DNA of 64,000 nucleotides, taken from positions 62,001 to 126,000 of the forward strand of contig CAWHKD010000024.1 of the NCBI GenBank assembly GCA_963829845.1. Reading direction: 5' to 3'. The notes below the pieces were generated by a model, which ran no database searches, was not told where the DNA came from, and worked only from the letters and a program-made list of their open reading frames with translations. This DNA comes from Gaiellasilicea sp963829845. Lineage in GTDB: Bacteria; Actinomycetota; Thermoleophilia; Gaiellales; Gaiellaceae. A program made the position numbers and the translations under genes. This document shows, one piece after another, positions 51,273 to 61,034 of the stretch (position 1 is its first letter; each line of letters begins with the position of its first letter).

Positions 51273-53850
51273 CTACGCAGCCGAGCGCTTGCCGCCGCCG
51301 CGCTTGCGCTTCGGCGCCGGGCCCTTCGAGCGCCTGTCGGCGAGCAGCTCGGCCGCCCGCTCGATCGTCACGGTCTCCGTGTCGTCGCCCCGGCGAAGGC
51401 TCGCATTCGTCTCGCCGTCGGTCACGTACGGGCCGAAACGGCCCTCCTTGAGCACCACGGGCCTGCCGCTGGCAGGGTCGGCGCCGAGCTCTCGAAGCGG
51501 CGGCTTCGCCTGCCCGCGGCCTCGGCGCTCCTTCGGTTTCGCGAGCAGCGCCAGCGCCTGCTCGAGTGTGATCGCAAAGAGCTGCTCCTCGCTCTCGAGC
51601 GACCGCGACTCGGCGTCCTTCTTGACATAGGGGCCGTAGCGGCCGTTCTGGGCGGTTACCTCGATGCTGTCCGCAGGGTCGACGCCGAGCACGCGTGGCA
51701 ATGACAGCAGCCGCACCGCCTCCTCCAGCGTCACCGTCTCGGGAGACATCGATTGGAAAAGCGACGCGGTGCGCGGCTTCTCGGTCGCTCCCTCGGGCAG
51801 CACCTCGGTCACGTAGGGGCCGTAGCGGCCGGCCTTGGCCGCGATCTCGGTGCCCCACTCCGGGTGCGTGCCGAGCGTCCGGTCGCCCGACGGAGCCGAG
51901 AGCAGCTCCTCCGCCTTCTCAATCGTCAGCTCGTCGGGCGCCATATCCTCGGGCACGCTCGCCCGCTCCTCGCCGCGCTCGACGTAGGGCCCGTAGCGGC
52001 CGACGCGGAGCACGATCCCGCTGTCCCCGAGCGGCAGCGAGTTGACCGCGCGCGCGTCGATCTCGGAGAGATCGGAGACGAGCGCGTGCAGGCCCGCGTC
52101 CCCGTCGTCGCCGCCGAAGTAGAAGTGGCGGAGCCAGTCGACTCGCTCCTGCTCGCCGGCTGCGATCCGGTCGAGGTCGTCCTCCATCTGCGCGGTGAAC
52201 GAGTAGTCGACGAGCCGTCCGAAGTGCTGTTCGAGCAGGCCGGTGACGGCGAAGGCGAGGAACGACGGCACGAGCGCGGTCCCGCGCTTGAACACGTAGC
52301 CGCGGTCGAGAATCGTGCCGATGATCGACGCGTAGGTGGAAGGGCGGCCGATCCCGCGCTCCTCGAGCGCCTGGACGAGGCTCGCCTCGGTGTAGCGCGA
52401 GGGCGGCGTGGTCGCGTGGCCCTCCGGCTCGAGCTGGAGCGCCTTCAGCTCGTCGCCCGGCTTCAAATGCGGGAGCGGGCGCTCCTCCTCCTTCTCCGCG
52501 TCGTCGTCACGGCTCTCCTCGTAGGCCGCGAGGAAGCCGCGGAACGTGATCACGGTCCCGGAGGCGGAGAACTCGGCGTCGCGCCCGGTCGGCGTCGTCG
52601 CGCCGAGCCGGAGCGAGACCGTCAGGCCACGCGCGTCCGCCATCTGCGAGGCGAGCGTCCGCTTCCAGATCAGGTCGTAGAGGGCGAGCTCGTCCCGGTT
52701 CAACTCGCGCTGGAGCTCCTTCGGGGTGCGGAAGGAGTCGCCCGCCGGGCGGATCGCCTCGTGCGCCTCCTGCGCGTTCTTGACCTTGCGCGTGTACCGG
52801 CGCGGCTGCTCCGGGATCGAATCGGCGCCGTAGAGCTCGACGGCCTGGCGCCGTGCGGCGGTCAGCGCCGCCTCCGACAGCGTCGTCGAGTCGGTGCGCA
52901 TGTAGGTGATGTAGCCGTTCTCGTACAGCCTCTGGGCGACGCGCATCGTCGTCTGCGAGCTGTACCGGAGCTTGCGGCTCGCCTCCTGCTGGAGGGTCGA
53001 GGTCATGAACGGCGCGGCCGGCCGGCGCGTGTACGGCTTCTCGTCCGCAGAACGGACCGCGAACGTGAGGCCCTCCAGCTCCGCAGCGAGCTCGCGCGCC
53101 GCAGCCTCGTCGAGCCGTGCCAGGTCGTTCGACCTGAGCTCGCCCTGTTGGGTGAAGTCGCGGCCCTGGGCGACGCGCCTGCCGTCGAGGGCGGCGAGGC
53201 GTGCCTCGAAGGAGCCGGGATCGAAGCTGCCGTTGATGTCCCAGTAGCCGGCGCTGACAAAGGCGCGCCGCTCGCGCTCCCGCTCGACGACGAGTCGCAC
53301 TGCGACCGACTGGACGCGGCCGGCGGAGAGGCCCTGCATGACCTTCTTCCAGAGCACCGGCGAGACCTCGTAGCCGTAGAGCCGGTCGAGGATGCGGCGG
53401 GTCTCCTGAGCGTCGACGAGACGCTGGTCGACGTCGCGTGTCTCGGCCAGGGCGCGCTGGATCGCGTCCCGCGTGATCTCGTGGAAGACCATCCGGCGCA
53501 CCGGCACCTTTGGCTTCAGCTCCTGCAGCAGGTGCCAGGCGATCGCCTCGCCCTCGCGGTCCTCGTCCGTCGCGAGCAGGAGCTCGTCGGCGTCTTTGAG
53601 CTTCTTCTTCAGCTCGCTGACCTTCGCCTTCTTGTCGGCGTCGACGATGTAGAGCGGCTCGAAGTCGGACGTCGATCGCAACGCCCATCGTCCCGTACTT
53701 CTCCCGCTTCTCCTTCGGGACGTCGCTGGCGCGGTTCGGGAGGTCGCGGATGTGGCCGATACTCGACTCGACGTCGTATCCGGCGCCGAGATAACCCGCG
53801 ATGGTCTTCGCCTTCGCGGGGCTCTCGACGATCACAAGCTTCTTGGCCAT
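51273..53850 (-). CDS. topA: DNA topoisomerase I (one frame break near the N-terminus)
   Basis: From ATG 53850: AKKLVIVESPAKAKTIAGYL GAGYDVESSIGHIRDLP, then a break at GG 53667-53668. With one base removed the text reads through IDVDFEPLYIVDADKKAKV. Toprim acidic motif LLLATDEDREGEAIAWHL, active-site Tyr in YITYMRTDSTTLSEAA, GIGRPSTYASIIGTILDRGY. The C-terminus has four GR(Y/F)GPYV repeats and a basic tail (KRKRGGGKRSAA) instead of zinc fingers, the actinobacterial style. ~858 aa. An essential enzyme, so the break is almost certainly a sequence error. Confidence 0.93.
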
Positions 53851-53890
53851 GGCGCGGGACACGTTAGCTGCGCGTTGGGATACTCCTTGT

Positions 53891-54502
53891 ATGGCGCCCC
53901 GACCGAGCCCGGTCTACATCCTCGTGGCAGCGCTCAGCTGGCCCCTGCTCTACGGGCTCTACCGACTGCGGGCGCGCGGGCGCGAGCACCTCCCGGACGG
54001 GGCGTACGTGCTCGCCGCAAACCACAACTCGAACTTCGACCCCTGGCCGCTCGGACTGCCTCTCTTCCCGCAGCGCTATTTGCGCTTCATGGCCAAGTCG
54101 GAGCTCTTCTGGACTCCGTTCAAGCAGTTCGCGTTCGCCGCGGGCGCGTTTCCGGTGCGCCGCGGAGAACACGACACCGCGGCGCTCGAGACGGCGACGC
54201 AGCTCTGCCGCGAGGGGCACATCGTCGTCATGTTCCCCGAGGGCACGCGCCGGAAGAAGGGGATGCGGAAGAAGTACGAGGCGCGGGCACACACCGGCGC
54301 AGCGCGGATCGCACTCGAGGCCGGCGTCCCGCTCGTGCCGGCGGGGATCGTCGGCACCGACCGGCTCGGCCGGCTGCCGCGACTGCGCGTCGCCTATGGG
54401 CCGCCGATCCCGCTCGACGATCTCGAGGGGCGCGAGGATGCGCCGCGGGTCGCGACCGAACGGCTGATGGCGGCGATCGGCGAGCTCGAGCGCTCCGCGT
54501 GA
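53891..54502 (+). CDS. plsC: 1-acyl-sn-glycerol-3-phosphate acyltransferase (PlsC family)
   Basis: 203 aa. Motif I is ANHNSNFDPWPLG (NHx4D), motif II region FPVRRGEHDTAALE, motif III VVMFPEGTRRKKGMRKK, motif IV GVPLVPAGIVGTDRL. It transfers an acyl group to lysophosphatidate in phospholipid synthesis. ATG 53891 leaves 40 bp to the divergent topA start. The gene downstream overlaps its stop (GTGA). Confidence 0.9.
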   Translation: MAPRPSPVYILVAALSWPLLYGLYRLRARGREHLPDGAYVLAANHNSNFDPWPLGLPLFPQRYLRFMAKSELFWTPFKQFAFAAGAFPVRRGEHDTAALETATQLCREGHIVVMFPEGTRRKKGMRKKYEARAHTGAARIALEAGVPLVPAGIVGTDRLGRLPRLRVAYGPPIPLDDLEGREDAPRVATERLMAAIGELERSA

Positions 54503-55020
54503 TCCCACATCGCACGACGGCCCGCGCAGTCTCGGGCAAGGCTCTGCCCGATGCCGACGAGAGGAAGTTCAGCGCGGCCATCTACGGCTCGATCCTCGCC
54601 ACGTCGCTCGTCGCCGCGCTCGACGTGACGGAGGCAACCGCGCAGGAGATGACGTTGACGCTGCTTTCGACCACGATCGTCTTCGCGGTCGCACACGCGT
54701 GGTCGGAAGCGGTAGGCGAGCGGATTGCCTTCGGCCACGGGTTCGTTCTGGCTCGGCTGGTCGAGCTGGTCCGCCGCGAGTGGCCACTCGTGGAGGCGGG
54801 CTTCGTCCCAGGTGCAGCCCTTGCGCTCGCGTGGGCCGGCGTCTGGTCGGCGAATGTCGGCGCAGGCATCGCGCTCGCGCTCGCCGTCCTCCAGCTTCTC
54901 GGCTGGGGCATCCTCGTCGGCTGGCGGAGCTACGACCGCTGGCCGGCAGCACTCGCCGTCGGAGCCGTGAACGGGTTCCTCGGGCTGATCCTCGTCGGAC
55001 TCAAGATCGCGGTCCATTGA
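54499..55020 (+). CDS. hypothetical four-helix membrane protein
   Basis: 173 aa from GTG 54499. After a hydrophilic start (IPHRTTARAVSGKALPDADE) there are about four to five helices (FSAAIYGSILATSLVAALDV, TLLSTTIVFAVAHAWSEAVG, AGIALALAVLQLLGWGILVG, ALAVGAVNGFLGLILVGLKI). Unrecognised family; similar small membrane proteins are common in actinobacteria. Translationally coupled to plsC and to the exonuclease gene. Confidence 0.7.
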   Translation: MIPHRTTARAVSGKALPDADERKFSAAIYGSILATSLVAALDVTEATAQEMTLTLLSTTIVFAVAHAWSEAVGERIAFGHGFVLARLVELVRREWPLVEAGFVPGAALALAWAGVWSANVGAGIALALAVLQLLGWGILVGWRSYDRWPAALAVGAVNGFLGLILVGLKIAVH

Positions 55021-55862
55021 GCGGGCAAACGCGGCCGCTCCTGATCGTCGACGGCGACTCGTTCGCCCATCGGTACTACCACGCGCTGCCGAAGTCGATC
55101 CGGCGCGCCGACGGCGGCGGCGGCAACCTGCTCGACGGCGTCGGCGGGCTGCTGATCCGGCTCTGGGAGGAGGAGTCGCCTCGCGCCGTTCTGGTTGCCT
55201 GGGACACACTCACCGTCCCGACCTACCGGCACACGGCCCTGCCGGAGTACCAGTCCGGGCGCGTGTTCGACCAAGAGCTGCTCGACCAGCTCGACCTGGC
55301 GCCCCAACTCGTCGAGGCGATGGGGTTCGCCCCTGCGAAGGCGGATGGCTACGAGGCCGACGACTTCCTCGCCGCCGGGGTGGCATTCGAGGAGGCTCGC
55401 GGCGGAACTGCGATCGTGGCGAGCGGGGACCGCGACACGTTCCAGCTCGTGGGCGAGCAGACGATCGTCCTGCAGCCGCAGAAAGGCGGCGGGCCTCTGG
55501 CGCGGATCGGACCGGCCGAGGTGCGCGAGCGCTACGGCGTCGAGCCGGCTCAGGTGCCCGACTTCATCGCACTCCGCGGCGACCCTTCCGATCGGATCCC
55601 GGGCGCACGCGGAGTCGGCGCCAAGACGGCGGCGTCGCTGCTCGGCCAGTACGGCACCCTCGAGGCGGCCCTCGAGCAGGGCCGCTTCGCCGCCGAGGCG
55701 GACGCACTGCGGCTCTACCGACACGTCGCCACGATGGACCGCGACGCGCCGCTGCCGCAGCTCGAAGACCAGCAGCCGACATGGGAGCGGGCGGCCGCTC
55801 TCGCCGAGAAGTGGGGCCTGGGGCGGCTCGCCGGCCGGTTGGGGGCGCTGTCGAGCTCCTGA
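55017..55862 (+). CDS. 5'-3' exonuclease (PolA N-terminal/FEN family), stand-alone
   Basis: 281 aa from TTG 55017. Metal-site Asp residues are in RPLLIVDGDSFAHRYYHALP, KADGYEADDFLAAGVAF and VASGDRDTFQLVG; the helix-3-turn-helix is DRIPGARGVGAKTAASLLGQ. There is no polymerase domain, so it is an independent flap or primer exonuclease. It overlaps the membrane-protein stop by 4 bp. Confidence 0.9.
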   Translation: MSGQTRPLLIVDGDSFAHRYYHALPKSIRRADGGGGNLLDGVGGLLIRLWEEESPRAVLVAWDTLTVPTYRHTALPEYQSGRVFDQELLDQLDLAPQLVEAMGFAPAKADGYEADDFLAAGVAFEEARGGTAIVASGDRDTFQLVGEQTIVLQPQKGGGPLARIGPAEVRERYGVEPAQVPDFIALRGDPSDRIPGARGVGAKTAASLLGQYGTLEAALEQGRFAAEADALRLYRHVATMDRDAPLPQLEDQQPTWERAAALAEKWGLGRLAGRLGALSSS

Positions 55863-55870
55863 CGAACCCG

Positions 55871-56689
55871 GTGCTCGCGCACCTGCACCCGACGGGCGAC
55901 CACCCCGAGCGGCCTGACCGTCTGCTCCTGCTCACGGGAGAGACCGTCGAGCGCGAGGCGTCGCACGAGCAGCTCGCCCGCGTGCACGCGCCCGCCTACC
56001 TGGACGTCCTCCGGGCAGTCGACCGCCCGGTCCAGCTCGACGCCGACACGGTGTGCTCGAAGACGTCCTGGCAGGCGGCGACGCTCGCGGCCGGGATCAC
56101 GCTCGAGGCGGTCGACCGTGGCGGCTTCGCGCTGGTCCGCCCGCCGGGGCACCACGCACTCGCGGCCCGCGCGATGGGCTTCTGCCTCCTGAACAACGTC
56201 GCCGTCGCGGCTCGGTACGCGCAGGCCGAGCTCGGACTCGAGCGGGTCGCGATCGTCGATTTCGACGTCCACCACGGCAACGGCACTGAGGCGCTCTTCC
56301 GCGGCGACGAGACGGTCTTCTTCGTCTCGCTCCACCAGTGGCCGTTCTGGCCGGGAACGGGCGGTCCCGACACGAGCGACGATTCGACGCTGAACCTCCC
56401 GCTCGCTGCCCACTCGGGCGACGACGAGTACCGGGCGGCCTTCGAGCGCTCCGTCGAGCCGGCCGTGCGGGCCTTCGATCCCGACCTCGTCCTCGTCTCC
56501 GCCGGTTTCGACGCTCACCGGGAGGACCCGCTGGCCCAGATGGAGGTGTCGGAGGAGTGTTTTCGCGAGCTCGCCGCCCGCTGCGCCGCACTCGGCCCGC
56601 GCGTCGCCGCCGCGCTCGAGGGCGGCTACAACCTCGAGACGCTGCCTGCTCTCGTCGCGGCGGCGCACCGCGGCTTCAGCGGCTCCTGA
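55871..56689 (+). CDS. histone deacetylase/acetoin-utilisation family deacetylase
   Basis: About 272 aa from GTG 55871 (VLAHLHPTGDHPERPDRL). All class II-type motifs are present: VRPPGHHALAARAMGFCLLN NVAVAA, VAIVDFDVHHGNGTEALF (zinc Asp and His), SLHQWPFWPGTGG, LVSAGFDAHREDPLA (zinc Asp), LEGGYNLETL. Bacterial members deacetylate acetylated proteins, polyamines or acetoin-related substrates. It begins 8 bp after the exonuclease stop. The exact start is uncertain. Confidence 0.88.
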   Translation: MLAHLHPTGDHPERPDRLLLLTGETVEREASHEQLARVHAPAYLDVLRAVDRPVQLDADTVCSKTSWQAATLAAGITLEAVDRGGFALVRPPGHHALAARAMGFCLLNNVAVAARYAQAELGLERVAIVDFDVHHGNGTEALFRGDETVFFVSLHQWPFWPGTGGPDTSDDSTLNLPLAAHSGDDEYRAAFERSVEPAVRAFDPDLVLVSAGFDAHREDPLAQMEVSEECFRELAARCAALGPRVAAALEGGYNLETLPALVAAAHRGFSGS

Positions 56690-56847
56690 AGAACGCGAGC
56701 GGCCGGCTCTCGCCGACCGCTCTGCCACGTGCCGCCGCAGCGTTCTGGAAGGAAAACGCGTACACGAAGTATCGACGAGGACGGCGCGGACCCTCATCGC
56801 CCGCGGTTCGGGAATCGACTCCCCTGTTGCGAGGGAGCTTCCTGGAG

Positions 56848-57492
56848 TCAGCGTCGGGCGAGCGCGAGCTGTTCGAGCGCATCCCGGCGCGACGAGACGC
56901 CCAGCTTGCGGAGCATGCTCTTGACGTGCGAGCGGACGGTGTGCTCGGAGATGTAGAGCCGCTTGGCGATGTCATCGGTCGACAGATGCTCGTCGAGCAG
57001 GAGCAGCACCTCGACCTCCCGCGCCGAGAGCGCACCGGCGATGTCGTCGGGGACGCCGCCACCGATGCGGCCGCCGCTGCGGAGCTGGTCGAGGAGGCGC
57101 CTCGCGATCTCGCCCGAGAGCGCGGCCTCGCCGTTCGCGACGCCGCGCAGGAACGAGACGATGCGCTCCGGCGGCTCGCTCTTCAGCAGATAGCCCGCCG
57201 CGCCCGCGCGGATCGCGGCGAGCAGGTTCTCCTCGGTGCCGGAGGCAGTCAGCACGACCACCTCGCAGCCGGGAGCAGCCGCGCGCAGCCGTGGCAGCGC
57301 CGCCAGCCCGTCGAGGCCGGGCATGGAGAGATCGAGCAGGACGAGGTCGGGCTGGAGCTCCGCCGCGAGCCGGAGCGCATCGATGCCGTCGGGCGCCTCG
57401 CCCACCACGTCGAAGCCGCCCTGTGCCAAGAGCGACGCGAGCGCATCGCGCGTGAGGGGGTGATCGTCGACGACGAGGATTCGCTCCGCCAT
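56848..57492 (-). CDS. NarL-family response regulator
   Basis: 214 aa. Receiver: RILVVDDHPLTRDALASLLA, phosphoacceptor Asp in LVLLDLSMPGLDGLAALPRL, conserved Thr in VVLTASGTEEN and Lys in GYLLKSEPP. The LuxR HTH is LSAREVEVLLLLDEHLSTDD with LYISEHTVRSHVKSMLRKLG. Divergent from the histidine kinase at 57535 (42 bp gap), its likely partner. The 56690-56847 gap shows only a weak CTCCC/GGGAG hairpin. Confidence 0.93.
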   Translation of the reverse strand: MAERILVVDDHPLTRDALASLLAQGGFDVVGEAPDGIDALRLAAELQPDLVLLDLSMPGLDGLAALPRLRAAAPGCEVVVLTASGTEENLLAAIRAGAAGYLLKSEPPERIVSFLRGVANGEAALSGEIARRLLDQLRSGGRIGGGVPDDIAGALSAREVEVLLLLDEHLSTDDIAKRLYISEHTVRSHVKSMLRKLGVSSRRDALEQLALARR

Positions 57493-57534
57493 GTGCCACT
57501 CATCGGCAGGTCGCCCGCTGCCGATTAGGGGGAC

Positions 57535-58920
57535 GTGCAGCGAAACGCCAAGGACACATTCGAGGGCTGGCTCGTCGGCGAGCTCCTGCTCGTCGCCCTC
57601 TTGGGCTCTGCGACCGCGCTCTTCCTCACCAACCCGGCGCTCCGCAACACCTACGAGCTGCCGGAGGGCAAGCTCGTGCTCGACACGGCCGTGGTGCTGG
57701 CGGCGACGATCGTCGCGATCCTCGCCGGCGTCCGCTTCTCGGTCGAGGGCAGGGTGCTCGACCTGCTGCTCGCGGCCGGCTTCTTCGTCGCGGGCGCCGG
57801 CACACTCGCGTTCTCGGTTGTGCCCGTGCTCGGAGGCTCGCCACAGGATGCGCCCGAAGCCTGGGCCGCGATCGCGGCGCGGGTACTTGCGGCGACGCTG
57901 ATCGCGCTCGCCCCGCTCGTTCCAGCGCCGCGGATCATCGCGCGGAAGCGAGTGCTCCTGCTCGGGCTCGTCGTCCTGATCGGAGCGCTCGTCGCCGTGT
58001 GGCTGCCGCTACGTGGCTTCGGCGCGCGCTTGAGTCTGCTCGACGCCTCCGGCGACGGCACGCGCGCCGTCGAGCTGACCGTCGCCACCTCCTTCCTTGC
58101 GCTACTCGCGCTGCTGACCGTGCTCGGGTTCGCGATCCGCTACCGCGCGCGCGGCGAAGACCTGGACAGCTGGCTGGCGCTCGGCGCGACGTTGACGCTG
58201 TTCGCCGAGCTGCACTACGTGCTGACGCCCCGGGTCTCGAGCGACTTCATTTCCCAGGGCGACTTCCTGCGGCTGCTCGCGTACGGCCTGCTGCTCGTCG
58301 GCGTGTGGCGGGCGATCAGGTTCGCCGAGTTCGGCCGCGCGGTCGCTGAGGAGCGCGCCCGGGTGGCGCGCGAGATCCACGACGGGCTCGCGCAGTACCT
58401 CTTCGCGGTCTCGACGCACGCGAGCATGCTCGAGGCGGGCGCGCCGCTGGAACAGACGCTGCCGAAGCTGAAGGAGGCTGCCGCGGCCGCTCAGCAGGAG
58501 GCGCGCTTCGCCGTGCTGGCGCTGTCCTCGGCGAGCGGCACTGCACCTTTCGATGCCGCCCTGCGACGTTACGTCGAGTTCCTCACGGCCGACGGCGTCC
58601 TCGCGGTCGACGTCGAGATCGATCCGCAGATCCTGCTCGCTCCCGACGAACAAATCGAGGTCTTCCGGATCGTGCAGGAGGGGCTCGCAAACGTACGCAA
58701 GCATGCAGGCGCTCAGCGCGCCGAGGTCTGGATCGGCCAGCGACTCGGCCGCCGGATCGTCAAGGTCAGTGACGACGGCGTCGGCTTCGACGGCGCCGAG
58801 GCGGCCGCGGGGCAGGGGCTGAAGAACATGCGGCTGCGCGCGAAGACGATCGACGGCGGCTTCGACCTCCGCTCACGACCCGGGCGCGGAACTGCGCTCG
58901 AGGTCGTGCTGAGGGCGTAG
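57535..58920 (+). CDS. membrane sensor histidine kinase (HisKA_3)
   Basis: 461 aa from a GTG. Residues ~1-255 carry about eight helices in a long integral sensor. The HisKA_3 phosphoacceptor is His282 in VAREIHDGLAQYLF. HATPase_c has N-box EVFRIVQEGLANVRKHAGA and G-box VSDDGVGFDGAEAAAGQGLK. It pairs with the divergent NarL regulator. Its ligand is unknown. Confidence 0.92.
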   Translation: MQRNAKDTFEGWLVGELLLVALLGSATALFLTNPALRNTYELPEGKLVLDTAVVLAATIVAILAGVRFSVEGRVLDLLLAAGFFVAGAGTLAFSVVPVLGGSPQDAPEAWAAIAARVLAATLIALAPLVPAPRIIARKRVLLLGLVVLIGALVAVWLPLRGFGARLSLLDASGDGTRAVELTVATSFLALLALLTVLGFAIRYRARGEDLDSWLALGATLTLFAELHYVLTPRVSSDFISQGDFLRLLAYGLLLVGVWRAIRFAEFGRAVAEERARVAREIHDGLAQYLFAVSTHASMLEAGAPLEQTLPKLKEAAAAAQQEARFAVLALSSASGTAPFDAALRRYVEFLTADGVLAVDVEIDPQILLAPDEQIEVFRIVQEGLANVRKHAGAQRAEVWIGQRLGRRIVKVSDDGVGFDGAEAAAGQGLKNMRLRAKTIDGGFDLRSRPGRGTALEVVLRA

Positions 58921-58925
58921 CGCCA

Positions 58926-59381
58926 CTAGCAGCGCCGCGTGACCTGGTGGTACAGGCTGGCTTGGGCGACGAGGCCGGAGCGGACGTGGGTCGTCTTCGT
59001 CGTCAAGGAGTAGCGCCCGGGCTTCCAGCGTCCATTCGGACAGGCCATCTTGTAGTTCCTCGGCGTCAGGTCGAAGCCGAAGTTCGGCCCGCCCTCGGCG
59101 CAGTTGTCCACGAGACCTTGCCGGGAGCGTCTGATCCGCGTCGTCCTCCCGCTGGCCGCGACGAGGTCGATTTGGATCGAGACCCGGAGGGTGCGCCTGT
59201 CGAGACAGCCCTGCTTGCCGTCGAGCCAGACGCCCTTCATCTCGCCGCCGGTGGGGTCAAGGAGGACGCCGCTGACCACCTTGAGGCTGCCGCGCTGCGC
59301 CACTCCGTACGCAGCGGGGTCGTCGGCGGCCAGGGCGGGAGCGGCGACAGCGAGAGAGAGCGCGATCAGGAGCCTGCGCAC
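58926..59381 (-). CDS. secreted hypothetical protein with four cysteines
   Basis: 151 aa. MRRLLIALSLAVAAPALA is a signal peptide with an AxA site. The mature part is beta-rich with Cys in GKQGCLDRRTL, VDNCAEGGPN, MACPNGRWKPG and the C-terminal RRC, likely two disulfides. No family recognised. Its stop is 5 bp from the convergent kinase stop. Confidence 0.7.
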   Translation of the reverse strand: MRRLLIALSLAVAAPALAADDPAAYGVAQRGSLKVVSGVLLDPTGGEMKGVWLDGKQGCLDRRTLRVSIQIDLVAASGRTTRIRRSRQGLVDNCAEGGPNFGFDLTPRNYKMACPNGRWKPGRYSLTTKTTHVRSGLVAQASLYHQVTRRC

Positions 59382-59448
59382 GCGACAAACGCTACAGACG
59401 CATTGTCAACAACTTGCAAAAACCTACCGCTACGCTCACGCTCGGAAC

Positions 59449-61005
59449 ATGGGCACGCGGCGGACAATGGACTTCGAGCTCGGCGAAGAATTCGCGCGCG
59501 TGCTCGCGGAGATGACGCAGTCGCTCGTCTGTGTCCTCGACGAGGAGGGCCGCGTGCTCCTCTTCAACGACGCCTGCGAACGGGCGACCGGCTTCTCGCG
59601 CGACGAGGTGATCGGCCGTCCTCTGGCCGAGACGTTGATCCCGCCCGAGGAGAGCGAGGCGTTCCGTGAACTGCTTGCGGTCATCTGGAGCACGGGTCAC
59701 GCGAGCCCGCAGGTCGGCCACTGGCGGACGAAGGACGGCGACCGACGGCTGATCGCGTGGTCGAACGAGCCGGTGCAAGCGACTGAGGCGACGCCGGGCT
59801 ACCTGATCACGAGCGGCACCGACCTGACCGAGCGCGAGCTGTCCGCCGGCGAGGCTGCCGACGGACCCGGATCGAAGCTCGTCGAGGTCGGACGGCTCGC
59901 AGCGGAGCAACGGGCGCTCCGCCGCGTCGCGACCCTCGTTGCCTCGGAGGCGAGCCCGGAGCGCGTGTTCATGGCGGTTTCGACGGAGTGCGCGCGCGTG
60001 CTCGAGGTGAACGCATCGTCCGTCTGGCGCTACGAGGGCGACGACACCGCCACCGTCGTCGCGGGCTTCAACCGAGACGGGATCGACCCGTTCCCGCTCG
60101 GGACTCGCCTGTACGTCGACCAGACCACGCTGATCGGGCACACCCGCGAGACCGGGCTGCCCTCGCGCGTCGACGACTGGGGCACTGTCGAGGGTGAGTA
60201 CAAGGAGTTGATGCTGCGCATTGGCTACCGCTCGACGGTCGCGGCGCCGATCATCGTCGCCGGCACGCTCTGGGGAGCGGTCACGATCAGCGGCGCAGAG
60301 ACGCTGCCGGCGAACGCCGAGGTGAGGCTCGCGGCCTTCTGCGACCTCGTCTCGCTCGCGGTGGCGAGCGCGCAGGCCCGCGAGGACTTGCAGACGTCGC
60401 GCTCCCGCATCGTCCGCGCCGGCGACGAGCAGCGCCGCCGGCTCGAGCGCAACCTGCACGACGGGGCCCAGCAACGGCTCGTCGCAGCGACGCTGCTTCT
60501 GCGCGTCGCGCAGGCGAAGCTCGAGGCGGACTCGGAGACCGCGGCGAAGCTGCTGCGGGACGCTGCCGGCGAGCTCGACGCCGGGCTCGAGGAGCTGCGC
60601 GAGCTCGCACGTGGGCTCCATCCGGGTGCGCTCACCGAGCACGGCCTCCGCGGGGCGCTCGTCTCGCTCGAGGAGCGCCTGCCGCTCCCGGTCGAGGTCA
60701 CGGTCACCGACGAGCGGCTCGACCAGCACGTCGAGGCGACCGCGTACTTCATCGTCTCCGAGGGTCTGAACAACGTCGTCAAACACGCGCGCGCCTCCCG
60801 GGCGAGCGTGACCGTCGAGAAGAGCGACGACGTGCTCCGGATCGAGATCACCGACGACGGCACGGGCGGGGTCGACACGTCCAAGGGAACCGGACTGCTC
60901 GGCCTCCGCGACCGCGCGGAGGCCGACGGCGGCACGCTCGTCGTGATCAGCCCGCCCGGCCGCGGCACAGCGATCACCGCGACGCTGCCGCTCGACGCGC
61001 ACTGA
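59449..61005 (+). CDS. PAS-GAF soluble histidine kinase (HisKA_3)
   Basis: 518 aa from ATG 59449. PAS at ~10-125 (QSLVCVLDEEGRVLLFNDAC ERATGFSRDEVIG), GAF at ~150-300 (ASPERVFMAVSTECARVLEV ... GYRSTVAAPIIVAGTLWGAV), HisKA_3 with His337 in RLERNLHDGAQQRLVAATLL, and HATPase_c (FIVSEGLNNVVKHARASRAS, DDGTGGVDTSKGTGLLGLRD). There are no membrane segments. No regulator gene is adjacent, so it is an orphan unless it also uses the NarL protein at 56848. Confidence 0.92.
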   Translation: MGTRRTMDFELGEEFARVLAEMTQSLVCVLDEEGRVLLFNDACERATGFSRDEVIGRPLAETLIPPEESEAFRELLAVIWSTGHASPQVGHWRTKDGDRRLIAWSNEPVQATEATPGYLITSGTDLTERELSAGEAADGPGSKLVEVGRLAAEQRALRRVATLVASEASPERVFMAVSTECARVLEVNASSVWRYEGDDTATVVAGFNRDGIDPFPLGTRLYVDQTTLIGHTRETGLPSRVDDWGTVEGEYKELMLRIGYRSTVAAPIIVAGTLWGAVTISGAETLPANAEVRLAAFCDLVSLAVASAQAREDLQTSRSRIVRAGDEQRRRLERNLHDGAQQRLVAATLLLRVAQAKLEADSETAAKLLRDAAGELDAGLEELRELARGLHPGALTEHGLRGALVSLEERLPLPVEVTVTDERLDQHVEATAYFIVSEGLNNVVKHARASRASVTVEKSDDVLRIEITDDGTGGVDTSKGTGLLGLRDRAEADGGTLVVISPPGRGTAITATLPLDAH

Positions 61006-61034
61006 GCGCAACCGGAATTGGCGAAACTGCGAAC

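Noticed and set aside
51273..53850. Programmed frameshift in topA
   Set aside because: There is no slippery heptamer or downstream stimulator that I can see, the break is a single extra base in GG, and similar breaks occur in many unrelated genes in the window.
54525..54560. A third copy of family B repeat (GGGCAAGGCTCTGCCC)
   Set aside because: It lacks the leading GCCGCGCAAGGACAC and the AAA loop and lies inside a coding region.
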